A stretch of DNA of 64,000 nucleotides from Methanobrevibacter wolinii SH. GTDB taxonomy: Archaea; Methanobacteriota; Methanobacteria; Methanobacteriales; Methanobacteriaceae. Location of the stretch: positions 1 through 64,000 of the forward strand of contig NZ_KK211375.1 in the NCBI RefSeq assembly GCF_000621965.1. The letters are read 5' to 3'. The notes beneath the pieces were generated by a model. It made no database searches. It saw only the letters and a program-made list of their open reading frames with translations, and was not told the DNA's origin. Below, one piece after another: positions 19,204-30,639 of the stretch (positions within the stretch are counted from its first letter, which is position 1; every line of letters starts with the position of its first letter). Made by a program: the position numbers and the translations under genes.

Positions 19204-19413
19204 ATGAAAACTAAAATTGGTTTTTATAGAAAAGAGTTAGGATTAAGTCAACAAGAACTAGCTGATAAAGTAGGTGTTACAAGACAAACTATTAATGCTC
19301 TAGAAAATGGAAGATATAATCCTTCACTTCTTGTTGCTTATAATATAACTAAAATATTAAAATGTGAACATATTGAAGATGTTTTCATATTAGATGAGAA
19401 TAATGGGGAGTAA
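19204..19413 (+). CDS. small XRE-family HTH transcriptional regulator
   Basis: A 69-residue protein that is almost entirely a Cro/CI-type helix-turn-helix ([20 protein letters not shown], then [17 protein letters not shown]). There is no ligand or dimerisation domain beyond a short tail ([15 protein letters not shown]). An AGGTGAC ribosome site precedes the ATG. It is coupled to the next gene, a DUF4013-type membrane protein, by a 6-bp gap. Small regulators of this type often control an adjacent membrane protein gene. Confidence 0.93.
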   Translation: MKTKIGFYRKELGLSQQELADKVGVTRQTINALENGRYNPSLLVAYNITKILKCEHIEDVFILDENNGE

Positions 19414-19419
19414 TTTTTT

Positions 19420-20118
19420 ATGATATTAGATATTTATAAAGATTCATTAGAATATGGGGTTAAAGATGTTAAAAACCTTGTAATAATGGGTGTAATGGGT
19501 TTATTTGGATTTTTAATAATACCTGCTATTATGTTAGAAGGATATTCATATAGAGTAATTCAAACTGCAACTCATGGTATGATTAATGGTAATGAACCAT
19601 TGCCAGATTTTAGTAATTGGAAAAAAATGATTATTGATGGACTTAAAGTTATAGTTACTAAAATTGTATATAATATTATTCCAATTATATTAACTATACT
19701 TGCATTTAGATATAATTTTGCTATAATTATAGCAGCAATTATTACATTTATTATATTTGATATGCTTTCAATGGTTGCAATTGCTCATATGTCTGTAAAT
19801 GATGATTCTCTTAGATCTGCATTTGATTTTGAAGAAGTATTTAATGTATTTAAATCTATTGGTGTACTTAGATATTTAGGGTTTTATCTTGGTTTAATTG
19901 TTTTAGATTCTGTTATTATTGGAATATTCTGTGCAGTTTTATTAATATTATTAGCAGTATGTTTAGGTATATCCTCTTTAGGAGGAATATTTAATCCAGG
20001 AAGTGTTATTGCAGTAAGTATTTTAATCATTCTTTTATTAGCATTTTCTTTTATTATTCAACCATATATTACTATGATTAATAGTAGAGCAACTGGTTTA
20101 GTTTATAATATTAGATAG
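19420..20118 (+). CDS. DUF4013-like membrane protein
   Basis: A 232-residue protein with five or six hydrophobic segments (about residues 20-45, 80-98, 102-125, 145-185, 195-222). The conserved-looking N-terminal portion is GYSYRVIQTATHGMINGNEP followed by LPDFSNW. That G-Y-x-x-R…P.F..W pattern is characteristic of DUF4013 proteins common in Methanobacteriales. Function unknown. It is translated right after the XRE regulator and closed by a strong hairpin terminator, so the two genes form a self-contained unit. Confidence 0.8.
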   Translation: MILDIYKDSLEYGVKDVKNLVIMGVMGLFGFLIIPAIMLEGYSYRVIQTATHGMINGNEPLPDFSNWKKMIIDGLKVIVTKIVYNIIPIILTILAFRYNFAIIIAAIITFIIFDMLSMVAIAHMSVNDDSLRSAFDFEEVFNVFKSIGVLRYLGFYLGLIVLDSVIIGIFCAVLLILLAVCLGISSLGGIFNPGSVIAVSILIILLLAFSFIIQPYITMINSRATGLVYNIR

Positions 20119-20143
20119 TTATAAGATTTATTAAGTACTTCTT

Positions 20144-20182
20144 ATCATATTAAAACTAAATTTTAATATGATTTCTTTTTTT
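20144..20182 (+). terminator. hairpin terminator after the XRE-DUF4013 pair
   Basis: A perfect 12-bp stem (ATCATATTAAAA / TTTTAATATGAT) with a CTAAA loop, followed by TTCTTTTTTT. It begins 26 bp after the DUF4013 stop. This is a classical intrinsic-terminator shape, unusual among the mostly hairpin-free T-tracts elsewhere in the window. Confidence 0.8.
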
Positions 20183-20566
20183 AATTATTTTTTAATAATG
20201 TATTGAGTTTTTATTTTTAAAATTAGCAATTTTTTATTAATTATTATTATTATTTTTAATACTTATTAAAAAATTTATTTAAAATCCTTTTTTATAATGG
20301 TATAATGGATATTTATACTTAGAAATTAAATTTAAGAAAGTTTTTTTAAAATTAAGCTGCTAAAAACTATTTTTTATAAAAATTCAAAATTGTTAATATT
20401 AAGAATCAATTTTAAGAAAGTTTATTCTAAAAATTTTAAGAATTTCAATAAAGTTATTAGTTAAAAAAATTTAAAAATTGTGTTTTTAATTATTATAATA
20501 AACTATAATATAGCTATTTTTTAGTTATTATAATAATATTTTTATTAGTTAAAAATAGTTAAAATA
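20183..20566. other. AT-rich spacer between convergent genes
   Basis: No gene. A word TTTAAGAAAGTTT occurs at about 20330 and TTTTAAGAAAGTTTATT at about 20409, probably degenerate copies of the intergenic repeat family. Nothing else distinctive. Confidence 0.35.
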
Positions 20567-21625
20567 TTAACTACATGTTTTAACAATTGCATTAAGTATT
20601 TCATTAATATTTTTACCTTCCATTAATGACATATACATTGCTCCACCAGCACCAGCACCTTCTTTTACAAATCCAGTTAAATAATTTTTAAGACCACCAT
20701 GATTTGTTGTTTCAAATTTAGGATCTACAACATTTATTACAATATCATCACTAATTTGTTTTGTAATATAGAAAATATCAGCTGTTTCATCATTTGCAAC
20801 ATAGACTGTAGTTGCAATTGTGATGTTTGTAAAATCAAAATCAGGTTTAATAGCTTTTATTACAGCACATACTCCTGCCATCTGAGTTCCACTTGCAAGT
20901 ACTACAGGAACATCACTACCTATTGTCATACCTGCTACTGCTGGCATCATTGGATCTCCTACTGCAGCTATTGCATCAAATACATCTACTTTTCCAGGAG
21001 TAATATTTGCATTTTTAAGACCTTTATTAACAGTTTCTAATTTTAATTCATGTGGATTATAAGGCATACTTCCACTTACTTTAAATTCAGCATCATAACC
21101 TAATGCTTTAAGAATACCTAATGCAGTTGTAGTTCCTGCAGCAATACTTTCTCCTATTACAAGATAATCATATTCTTTACTTAATTCTTTACCAATTTTT
21201 AATCCTTGTTCGTATATTTCACGAGGATTATCTACTCCTTTTCCTGTACTTATATCTTTACCATATGAATCACTAAGTGTATAACAATCTAAATCTGGTC
21301 TTATTTCACAACCTGCATCTACTACTTTTAAATCAGTTCCAGTTAGATCAAGACAAGATTTTGTTAACATTGATGGTGTTGGTGCTGAATCTCCCTCAGA
21401 TACTGTTTCTGGAATTTCTTTCATACAATGAGGTTTTCCATATTTCATGATTTCTACATCTGCTGCTGGAGTATACATATTAAGTTCTTCACTTGCACCT
21501 GCTCCACTTATTCCATGTATTTTAGAAGTATCAGTTGTTGCAATTGTACAAATAAAAACTGGATTTTTTCCTTCTAATTTTTTGTTTATATCTTCTTTTC
21601 CATAAGTTTTAAGACCATCTATCAT
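20567..21625 (-). CDS. cobT: archaeal CobT-like nicotinate-nucleotide phosphoribosyltransferase
   Basis: A 352-residue member of the archaeal CobT family (UPF0284-type), which transfers phosphoribose from NaMN to the lower-ligand base during cobamide assembly. Recognisable segments are ICTIATTDTSKIHGISGAGA near the N-terminus, the glycine-rich VIGESIAAGTTTALGIL near residue 155 and the C-terminal GAGAGGAMYMSLM. Cobamides carry methyl groups in methanol and CoM methyltransferases, so the enzyme is expected in a methylotrophic methanogen. A single gene, divergent from kae1-bud32. The lower ligand used cannot be told from sequence. Confidence 0.88.
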   Translation of the reverse strand: MIDGLKTYGKEDINKKLEGKNPVFICTIATTDTSKIHGISGAGASEELNMYTPAADVEIMKYGKPHCMKEIPETVSEGDSAPTPSMLTKSCLDLTGTDLKVVDAGCEIRPDLDCYTLSDSYGKDISTGKGVDNPREIYEQGLKIGKELSKEYDYLVIGESIAAGTTTALGILKALGYDAEFKVSGSMPYNPHELKLETVNKGLKNANITPGKVDVFDAIAAVGDPMMPAVAGMTIGSDVPVVLASGTQMAGVCAVIKAIKPDFDFTNITIATTVYVANDETADIFYITKQISDDIVINVVDPKFETTNHGGLKNYLTGFVKEGAGAGGAMYMSLMEGKNINEILNAIVKTCS

Positions 21626-23670
<2,045 letters not shown>

Positions 23671-23690
23671 GATTATGTATTATTATTAAT

Positions 23691-23788
23691 TTGGTATTAA
23701 AAAAGTTAATATTTGTATTTTTCTATGATTATTAATTTGTTTGGTATTAGGAAGGTTAATATTTGTATTTTTCTATGATTATTAATTT
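23691..23788. repeat. ~48-bp direct repeat, two copies, 50-bp period
   Basis: The block TTGGTATTA…TTAATATTTG…ATTATTAATTT occurs at 23691-23738 and 23741-23788, with three or four differences near the middle of the first part. It fills most of the gap between kae1-bud32 and rdgB. Confidence 0.85.
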
Positions 23789-23837
23789 ATTTTAAAAATT
23801 TATTATTTTTTCTATAAACATTAAAAAAAGTGATTTT

Positions 23838-24395
23838 ATGATAACATTTATAACTGGTAATAAACATAAAGTTATAGAAGCAGAAAGTATATTCAAAAAT
23901 TATGATATTAAATTAGAGCATATTGATTTAGGGTACATGGAACCTCAAGGAACACTTGAAGACGTGGCTCTTTTCGGTGCAAAATATGCTAGTCGTAAAT
24001 TAAATAAATCTGTGATTGTTGAAGATGCTGGTCTATTCATTAGAGCTTTAAAAGGTTTTCCTGGAGTATATTCACATTATGTTCAAGATACTCTTGGTAA
24101 CCAAGGAATTTTAAAGTTAATGGAGGACGTTGATGATAGATATGCCGAATTCAGGTCAGTTATTGGGTTTTGTGCCCCCAATTCTGAGCCCAAGATCTTT
24201 TTAGGCAAAGTCAACGGATTAATCTCAACAGAAGAAAGAGGAAACTTAGGTTTTGCTTTTGACCCAATATTTTATGTTGAATCTGAAGGCAAAACATTTG
24301 GTGAATTAAGTACTGAAGAAAAAAATAAGTTTTCTCATAGAAAAAACTCTTTAAATAAATTTATTAAATGGTATGCTAGTGAATATAAAGAATAA
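23838..24395 (+). CDS. rdgB: XTP/dITP diphosphatase (RdgB/HAM1)
   Basis: Removes deaminated purine triphosphates (ITP, XTP, dITP) from the pool. The 185-residue protein has the substrate loop FITGNKHKV at residues 3-11, the catalytic VEDAGLF segment near residue 60, GVYSHYV and the C-terminal SHRKNSL that binds the base. An AAAAAGTGATTTT leader carries the ribosome site. It belongs to the information-processing run kae1-bud32, rdgB, rps15, recJ. Confidence 0.96.
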   Translation: MITFITGNKHKVIEAESIFKNYDIKLEHIDLGYMEPQGTLEDVALFGAKYASRKLNKSVIVEDAGLFIRALKGFPGVYSHYVQDTLGNQGILKLMEDVDDRYAEFRSVIGFCAPNSEPKIFLGKVNGLISTEERGNLGFAFDPIFYVESEGKTFGELSTEEKNKFSHRKNSLNKFIKWYASEYKE

Positions 24396-24579
24396 ATTTA
24401 CTAGAATCTAAAATTTATTTAACTATTTATTGATTGTATGATTTTAAAATATTAAAATATATATTTGTATAATAGATTTTTTCTATTAATTGGATTTTTT
24501 AATCTTTTGGGCAATAATAATTTGATTATAATCTGATTATTTCTTATTTATTAAATAAAAATTATATGAGGTATTAAAT

Positions 24580-24978
24580 ATGGCAAGACCTGATTGGGTA
24601 ATGTACTCAAATGAAGAAATTGAAGAATTTATTGTAAAATTCCATAAAGAAGGTAAATCTTCTAGTGAAATTGGTATTATTTTAAGAGATCAATATGGAG
24701 TTCCTAGTGTTAAAGAAGTTACTGGTGAAAAAATTACTGAAATTTTAAAAAGAAATAATGAATTCGGTAAATATCCAGAAGATTTAATGAACTTAATTAG
24801 AAGAGCTGTAAACATAAGAGATCACTTAGCTGAAAACCCTAAAGATGTTCACAGTAAAAGAGGATTAACTATAGTAGAATCCAGAATCAGAAGATTAGGA
24901 AAATACTATGTAAGAGATGGTCAATTACCTGAAGGATGGAGATATGACCCAACAGAAGCAGCATTACTTGTTAAATAG
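24580..24978 (+). CDS. 30S ribosomal protein S15 (archaeal uS15)
   Basis: A 132-residue archaeal/eukaryal-type S15. An N-terminal extension ([20 protein letters not shown], then a GxSxSxIG-like loop) precedes the rRNA-binding four-helix core with [20 protein letters not shown]. It binds 16S rRNA in the platform. The ribosome site is TATGAGGTATTAA. Its last 35 bp overlap the proposed start of the recJ-like gene, so the two are translationally coupled. Confidence 0.97.
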   Translation: MARPDWVMYSNEEIEEFIVKFHKEGKSSSEIGIILRDQYGVPSVKEVTGEKITEILKRNNEFGKYPEDLMNLIRRAVNIRDHLAENPKDVHSKRGLTIVESRIRRLGKYYVRDGQLPEGWRYDPTEAALLVK

Positions 24979-26302
24979 ATCTGCTGAAGCTTGTGATATG
25001 CTAAAAAAGCATATCCAACAAAACCATATTATTAGAATTATTTCCCATAACGATGCAGATGGTTTATCTGCAGCTGGAGTAATTGCTAATGCGGTTAAAG
25101 AAGAAGGTGGACAATTCCATATTACAATAGTTCCACGTCTTAAATTAGATGTTTTAAAAGAATTAAAAAAAGAAAATTATGAAATTTTTGTATTTTGTGA
25201 TATGGGAAGTGCATGTTTAAAACCTATAAATTCATTTAAAGCTGATGTTATTATTGCAGATCATCATCAACCTGCTGATGTTGAAGCAAATGAAAATGTG
25301 ATTCATGTAAATCCACATTTATTTGGTGTTGATGGTAGTAAAGAGTTAAGTGGAGCAGGTTCATCATATCTTGTTATAAGAAATATGAATAAAAAACACT
25401 TAGCTTGTCTTGCACTTGTAGGTGCATTTGGTGATATGCAATGTCAAAATGAATTTATTGGTATGAATAAATTAATTTTAAATGATGCATTAGAATCTGG
25501 TATTTTAGAAGTTAATGAAGGATTAAAAATTGCATCTAAAAACACAGAACCACTTTACAAATCTTTAGCATATACATTTAAACCAGCACTTAAAGGATTG
25601 ACTGGTGATTTAGAAGCTTCACAAGAATTTTTAGTGGATATGGGAGTTTCTTATGCAATAAAATTCTCTGAACTTCCTGGTGAAGAACAAGATATTGTAA
25701 AAGATGAACTTATTAAAATCAATCCACAAATTCTTTCTAATATTTATACAGTTCCTAAAGAGATATCTGCTCTTAAAGATCTTGAAGATTTTTCAGATAT
25801 TCTTGATGCATGTGGAAAAAATAAAAAATATGGTTTAGGTTTAAGTTTAGCTTTAGGTGAACGTGGAGAAGCACTTGATGTTGCATTAAAATTAAGATCT
25901 AACTATAGAAAACAATTAATTAAAGGTATGGAATGGATTAAAAAAGAAGGTGCAGTTCAACTTAGTGCTATCCAATACTTATATAGTGAAGATCAAATAA
26001 TTAAAAAAGTCATGGGAACAATTGCAAGTGTTGGTTTATCTGTAGGATTATTTAATGAAAATAAACCAGTTTTAGGTTTATCTAGATTACATAAAGATAT
26101 TAAAATATCTGGAAGAGCGACTAGAGAATTAGTTGATAGAGGTGTTAATTTAGGTAAAGCTCTTCAAGAAGTTTCATCTAATTTTGGTGGTCAAGGAGGA
26201 GGTCATGATATAGCAGCTGGTGCTATGATTCCTTACTCTGCTAAAGATCAATTTTTACATTTAGTTAATGAGGCTATTGAATATCAAATAAATAATAGTT
26301 AA
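24944..26302 (+). CDS. RecJ-like DHH-family phosphoesterase (archaeal single-strand exonuclease)
   Basis: A DHH phosphoesterase of about 450 residues, the archaeal RecJ homologue related to GINS-associated nucleases. The DHH-domain motifs are [14 protein letters not shown] near the N-terminus, a later CDMG and [10 protein letters not shown]. The C-terminal DHHA1 domain has [19 protein letters not shown]. The frame opens at 24917, but ATG 24944 has an AAGGA site seven bases ahead and is preferred. A TTG at 24968 is also possible, since the conserved part begins with LLNRSAEAC. It overlaps rps15 in a different frame. Confidence 0.9.
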   Translation: MTQQKQHYLLNRSAEACDMLKKHIQQNHIIRIISHNDADGLSAAGVIANAVKEEGGQFHITIVPRLKLDVLKELKKENYEIFVFCDMGSACLKPINSFKADVIIADHHQPADVEANENVIHVNPHLFGVDGSKELSGAGSSYLVIRNMNKKHLACLALVGAFGDMQCQNEFIGMNKLILNDALESGILEVNEGLKIASKNTEPLYKSLAYTFKPALKGLTGDLEASQEFLVDMGVSYAIKFSELPGEEQDIVKDELIKINPQILSNIYTVPKEISALKDLEDFSDILDACGKNKKYGLGLSLALGERGEALDVALKLRSNYRKQLIKGMEWIKKEGAVQLSAIQYLYSEDQIIKKVMGTIASVGLSVGLFNENKPVLGLSRLHKDIKISGRATRELVDRGVNLGKALQEVSSNFGGQGGGHDIAAGAMIPYSAKDQFLHLVNEAIEYQINNS

Positions 26303-26652
26303 ACTTAATTATTATTCTTTTTTTTACTTTTTTATTTAGGATTATTATTTATTTTAATATAAATTATCTTATTTTTCTGTTTTTATTATTTTAAATTTTA
26401 ATTTTTATTATTTTAATGTTTTATTAATATTTTTTACTTTTTCTTTTATTTTATGAAATTTTTAATAAATAATTTAATTAATCTAAAATTTATTTTATTA
26501 TAATTGTTTTAGATTATTTATAATATTTTTATAGTTTAAATTTTTAATTATTTTTAATTTGTTTAAATTTTGTTTTTACAGATTATAATTGATTAAAAAT
26601 TGATAATTATGAAAATATTTGTTTTTTATAATTAAATGGATAAGGAGATTAT
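26303..26652. other. spacer and promoter region of the surface protein gene
   Basis: T-rich after the recJ stop (probable termination), then A/T-only DNA. The GGATAAGGAGATT just before 26653 is a strong ribosome site. No gene found. Confidence 0.4.
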
Positions 26653-28542
26653 ATGAAGAAAATTAATTCAATTTATTTAATTCTTTCTTTATTTGCTCTT
26701 TTATTATTAATTGGTGCAGTTAGTGCTACTGATGTAGGCAATTCTACTGCTGATACTAATAGTTTCAGTGTTGATGATAGTTCTACTACTTCAATTAATG
26801 AAGTTCAAACTTCAAACAGTGAAATAAACGATGTTCAATCTGTTAATGAATCAAATGTTTATTCTGATTCAGAAAAAACTGTTGATAATTGGGCAAATTT
26901 AAAAGATACTGTTGAATCTAGTAATGATAATGTTAATAGTAATATTACTTATACTGCAGATAATATAAGTACTGCTAATGGATGTGGTGGTGCTATTTCT
27001 ACAGCTGCTGGAGGATATTTTGATCTTCATGGATCTACATTTGTACATAATAGTGCTAAGATTGGTCAAGCTATATATGCAAGTAATGTAGGTTATGATG
27101 GAAATGGTACACCATACTTAAAAATATATAATAACACATTCATTAATCATACAAGTAATTCTAATGATACAGTTTACATTCCAAATGGAAATTATACATT
27201 TGTAAATAATAATATATTTATTAATAGTCCACAAACAAATAGTTCTTCTAATGCAAAAAAATATTTATTAAATGTTAAACCAAATGATATACTTAAATCT
27301 TCTAAAGACTTTAATATGACTATTGTTTTAAATATTACTCAAAATCAAGTTTTAGTTGTAGGTCAAGAAATTTGTTTGAGTTTAATTGTTACTGGTTTTA
27401 CTGAAGAAGAGCTTAAAAAACAGCCAGGATATCTTATACAAATTATGTATACAGTCCCTGGTTCTTATCCTATAATATTGGATAATTTTGATTATAGAGA
27501 TGATTTGGGTGAAAAATTTTTAACTAATCCAGTATATAATATGACTGTAAAATGTGATTATGTTGGTACTTATTACTTTGATCAAAAAATTTATGGGGAT
27601 AATGATGATTTAAATGGGGAAGATTATAGAGAAATAAAATCAAATGTAAATAATTGGACTGTTGTTAAAAATCATGGTGTTTTTAATGTAAATTATAATG
27701 ATAGTACTGATAAAATTGTTGTTAATTTAACTGATGCTCTTGGTAATCCTCTTCCTTTAACTGACTTTAAATATACTATTGATGGTGTTGAAGCTACTGC
27801 TACTACTGATGAAAATGGTATAGCAGAAATTGATAGAGTAATTGATGGTAAACTTACAATTAAATTTAATTATGCTGGAGATAATACTTATAATGGTGAA
27901 AATAGTACTATTCAAATAATTAATCATAAAACTCCTGAAAAATTAGCTACTAATATTGTTTCTACTGATTTTAATCAGACTGCTGTTGATTTTTATCATG
28001 GTGAACGTGGTAGATACTTTATTGTCACTCTTAAAGACCAAAATGGTAATGTTTTAGCTAATAAACCTGTTAGTGTTGGTTTTAATGGTGTTGTTTATAA
28101 TTTAACTACTGATGAAAATGGTGTAGCTAAACTTCAAATTAATCTTGCATGGTCTGGGATTTATACATTTGCTGTTGCATTTTTAGGTGATGATAATTAT
28201 AATGGTAGTTTTGTTGTAAATAAAATTACTGTTAGTCCTAAAGTAAGTAATATTGCTGTTAGTGGTGTTAATCCTGTTAAAGTAAATACTTATAGGACTT
28301 TGACTTTTGTTTTAAAAGGTACTAATGCTTTAGATAGTAAAAAATCAGTTAATGGTGTTAATAAAAAAATCACTGTTAAAGTTAATGGTAAAACATACAC
28401 CCTTAAAACTGATAAAAATGGTAAAGCATTCCTTAAATTAAGGTTTACTCGTGTTGGAACTTATATAATTACTACACAATTTGCTGGTGATGGTACTTTC
28501 AATGGTAAAACTACAAGTACTAAAATTAAAGTTATAAGATAG
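26653..28542 (+). CDS. adhesin-like surface protein with Ig-like repeats
   Basis: A 629-residue secreted protein. A signal peptide ends near residue 26 (LLIGAVSA before TDVGN). A Ser/Thr/Asn-rich linker runs to ~105, and a short beta-helix-like stretch with GCGGAISTAAGG and FINH/FINS turns spans ~108-195. A unique domain runs to ~335. Three Ig-like modules (~340-415, 440-525, 535-629) share the pattern TTDENGIA / TTDENGVA / KTDKNGKA followed by GDN.YNG. There is no C-terminal membrane anchor, so it is released or held by the pseudomurein wall. Such proteins are abundant in gut Methanobacteriales and are thought to mediate cell contacts. The ligand is unknown. Confidence 0.88.
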   Translation: MKKINSIYLILSLFALLLLIGAVSATDVGNSTADTNSFSVDDSSTTSINEVQTSNSEINDVQSVNESNVYSDSEKTVDNWANLKDTVESSNDNVNSNITYTADNISTANGCGGAISTAAGGYFDLHGSTFVHNSAKIGQAIYASNVGYDGNGTPYLKIYNNTFINHTSNSNDTVYIPNGNYTFVNNNIFINSPQTNSSSNAKKYLLNVKPNDILKSSKDFNMTIVLNITQNQVLVVGQEICLSLIVTGFTEEELKKQPGYLIQIMYTVPGSYPIILDNFDYRDDLGEKFLTNPVYNMTVKCDYVGTYYFDQKIYGDNDDLNGEDYREIKSNVNNWTVVKNHGVFNVNYNDSTDKIVVNLTDALGNPLPLTDFKYTIDGVEATATTDENGIAEIDRVIDGKLTIKFNYAGDNTYNGENSTIQIINHKTPEKLATNIVSTDFNQTAVDFYHGERGRYFIVTLKDQNGNVLANKPVSVGFNGVVYNLTTDENGVAKLQINLAWSGIYTFAVAFLGDDNYNGSFVVNKITVSPKVSNIAVSGVNPVKVNTYRTLTFVLKGTNALDSKKSVNGVNKKITVKVNGKTYTLKTDKNGKAFLKLRFTRVGTYIITTQFAGDGTFNGKTTSTKIKVIR

Positions 28543-28558
28543 TTTTTTTTTAATAAAG

Positions 28559-28586
28559 TAGCCATTTGTGGCTATTTTATTTTTTA
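28559..28586 (+). terminator. hairpin terminator of the surface protein gene
   Basis: The stem TAGCCA/TGGCTA at 28559-28574 has a TTTG loop and A-rich 5' and T-rich 3' flanks (TTTTATTTTTT). It starts 17 bp after the stop codon. Further T blocks follow to about 28665. Confidence 0.75.
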
Positions 28587-29006
28587 ATTTTTTATATATT
28601 ACTTTAGGTTTAATTTTTTTTATTTTTCTTGTTTTTTAGTTTTTAGTTTTTTATATATTTGGAAATTATCTTAGTATTTTCTCTAAAAAGTATTAATATA
28701 AATTTATTTAAATATTTAACTTAAAATAAAATTTATTGATTTTAGTAGAGTCAAAATATTCGTATTGGATATTTTAATTAAATCTGATTTTAAAATTCAT
28801 ATCTTTAAGAATTAATTTTTATTAAAAATATAAAAATTATAATAAACAAATCTTATTATAATTAAATTATTAGTTTTAATAATAATTTTTTAATAATTTG
28901 ATAATTAGGTAATAATATAATCTATTTAAATTGAATATTTTTTATTTAAGTTTTAGCTTCTTTTATCTAAATATCAATTATAAAAATAATAAATTAAGAT
29001 GATAAT
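28587..29006. other. AT-rich spacer before the aconitase-X gene
   Basis: T blocks to about 28665, then A/T-rich sequence without repeats or frames. A GATGATAAT just before 29007 supplies the ribosome site. Confidence 0.35.
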
Positions 29007-30200
29007 ATGTTTTTGACTCCAGAAGAAGAAAAAATGTCTAATGGGGAATATGGAGAAACCATTAGAAAAAGTATGGATATTTTAATAGCTTTAGGAGATA
29101 TTTACGGAGCTGAAAAATTTGTAGATATTAGTTCTGCACAAGTTTCAGGTGTATCTTATAAAACTATTGGTCAAGCAGGTTTAGAATATTTAGAAGATTT
29201 AGCTTTAGATACTAAAGCTAAAGCAAGTATTCCATCAACTTTAAATCCTGCAGGTGTTGACTTAGATAATTGGGAAGAATTAGGTTTTTCAGAATTTTTT
29301 GCAAATAAACAGAATAAAATCGTTGATGCTTATGGGAAACTTGGTATTAATACAACATGTACTTGTACTCCTTATTTAATTGGTAATGTTCCAAGATTTG
29401 GGGATCATATTTCATGGAGTGAATCTTCTGCAGTTGCATATGTTAATTCTGTAATTGGTGCAAGAACTAATCGTGAAGGTGGACCTGGAGCTCTTGCAGC
29501 AGCAATATGTGGTAAAACACCATTATATGGTTTTCATTTAGATGAAAATAGAAAAGCTACCTTAAAAGTCAATGTTGATACTGAATTAAAAGGTGCTGAT
29601 TTCGGTGCTTTAGGTTATGCAATTGGTCAAATAGTAAAAGATGGTGTTCCATATTTTACTTTAAGTGAAAATCAAAAAATTAGTAATGATGATCTTAAAA
29701 CTTTAGGTGCAGCACTTGCTTCATCTGGTGCAGTAGCATTGTATCAAGTTGAAGGGGTTACTCCTGAATATAAGGATGTTGGAGTTGAAGAACTTAAGGA
29801 TGTAGTAAGCATTGATAGTTCTGATATTAAAGAAACTAGAGCTAAATTATCTACTAGTGATAAAGATGCTGATTTAGTGTGTTTAGGTTGTCCTCATGCT
29901 TCTCTTGCAGAAATTGAAAGTCTTGCAGAAATTGTTAAAGGTAAGAAAATTAAAAATGAATTATGGATTTGTACTTCTATTAACATTAAAGCATCTGCAG
30001 ATAGAATGGGTTATACAAAAATTATTGAAAATGCAGGTGGACATATAGTATGTGACACTTGTATGGTAGTTGCTCCAATTGAAGACTTAGGATATAAAGT
30101 AATTGGTGTAAATTCTGCAAAGGCAGCTAACTATGTACCATCTATGGGAGGCATAGATGTAAAATATGATGATGTTGAGAATTTATTAATTTTTGAATAA
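29007..30200 (+). CDS. aconitase X large subunit, likely phosphomevalonate dehydratase large subunit
   Basis: A 397-residue AcnX catalytic-domain protein (formerly DUF521). In archaea, AcnX large and small subunits form phosphomevalonate dehydratase of the modified mevalonate pathway, giving trans-anhydromevalonate 5-phosphate for isoprenoid lipids. The sequence has the N-terminal [20 protein letters not shown], an [20 protein letters not shown] loop near 155 and the cysteine-containing [14 protein letters not shown] near 290. These match the Fe-S and substrate regions. The small subunit gene is not adjacent and not in this window, which is common. The pathway role is from family knowledge. 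Confidence 0.88.
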   Translation: MFLTPEEEKMSNGEYGETIRKSMDILIALGDIYGAEKFVDISSAQVSGVSYKTIGQAGLEYLEDLALDTKAKASIPSTLNPAGVDLDNWEELGFSEFFANKQNKIVDAYGKLGINTTCTCTPYLIGNVPRFGDHISWSESSAVAYVNSVIGARTNREGGPGALAAAICGKTPLYGFHLDENRKATLKVNVDTELKGADFGALGYAIGQIVKDGVPYFTLSENQKISNDDLKTLGAALASSGAVALYQVEGVTPEYKDVGVEELKDVVSIDSSDIKETRAKLSTSDKDADLVCLGCPHASLAEIESLAEIVKGKKIKNELWICTSINIKASADRMGYTKIIENAGGHIVCDTCMVVAPIEDLGYKVIGVNSAKAANYVPSMGGIDVKYDDVENLLIFE

Positions 30201-30424
30201 TTTGATATTTAAGAATTTAAATTTATATAATTAACTTTAATTTAAAAAGATTTATTTAAAAAATTAAATTTATACAATTAAGTTTAAATTTAAAGAATTT
30301 ATTTTTAAATTTAAATTTTTTAATAGAAATAATGTATTATTATTGATTTTAAGTTTTAAATAGGAATAATTATTTATTGTTGATTTAATTCTTAAATCTT
30401 TAATGGGATATTTTTTATTATTGA

Positions 30425-30571
30425 TTTTAGATTTTAATTATTAATGATTAGGATATTGTTAAATTTTATAATGCTTTTATTTTGAATTTTGTAAATTCAA
30501 TTTTAGATTTTAATTATTAATGATTAGGATATTGTTAAATTTTATAATGCTTTTATTTTGAATTTTGTAAA
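30425..30571. repeat. 71-bp perfect direct repeat, two copies, 76-bp period
   Basis: The block beginning TTTTAGATTTTAATTATTAA and ending GAATTTTGTAAA is identical at 30425-30495 and 30501-30571. The stretch before it (30201-30420) holds looser, decayed repeats of TTATTATTGATTTTA words. It lies upstream of the Mur ligase gene. No coding potential. Confidence 0.9.
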
Positions 30572-30639
30572 ATTTTTATATATTATTGGAGTTTAAAACT
30601 TATAATTATTATTTATTAATTTTTTAGGAAGTAACTATT

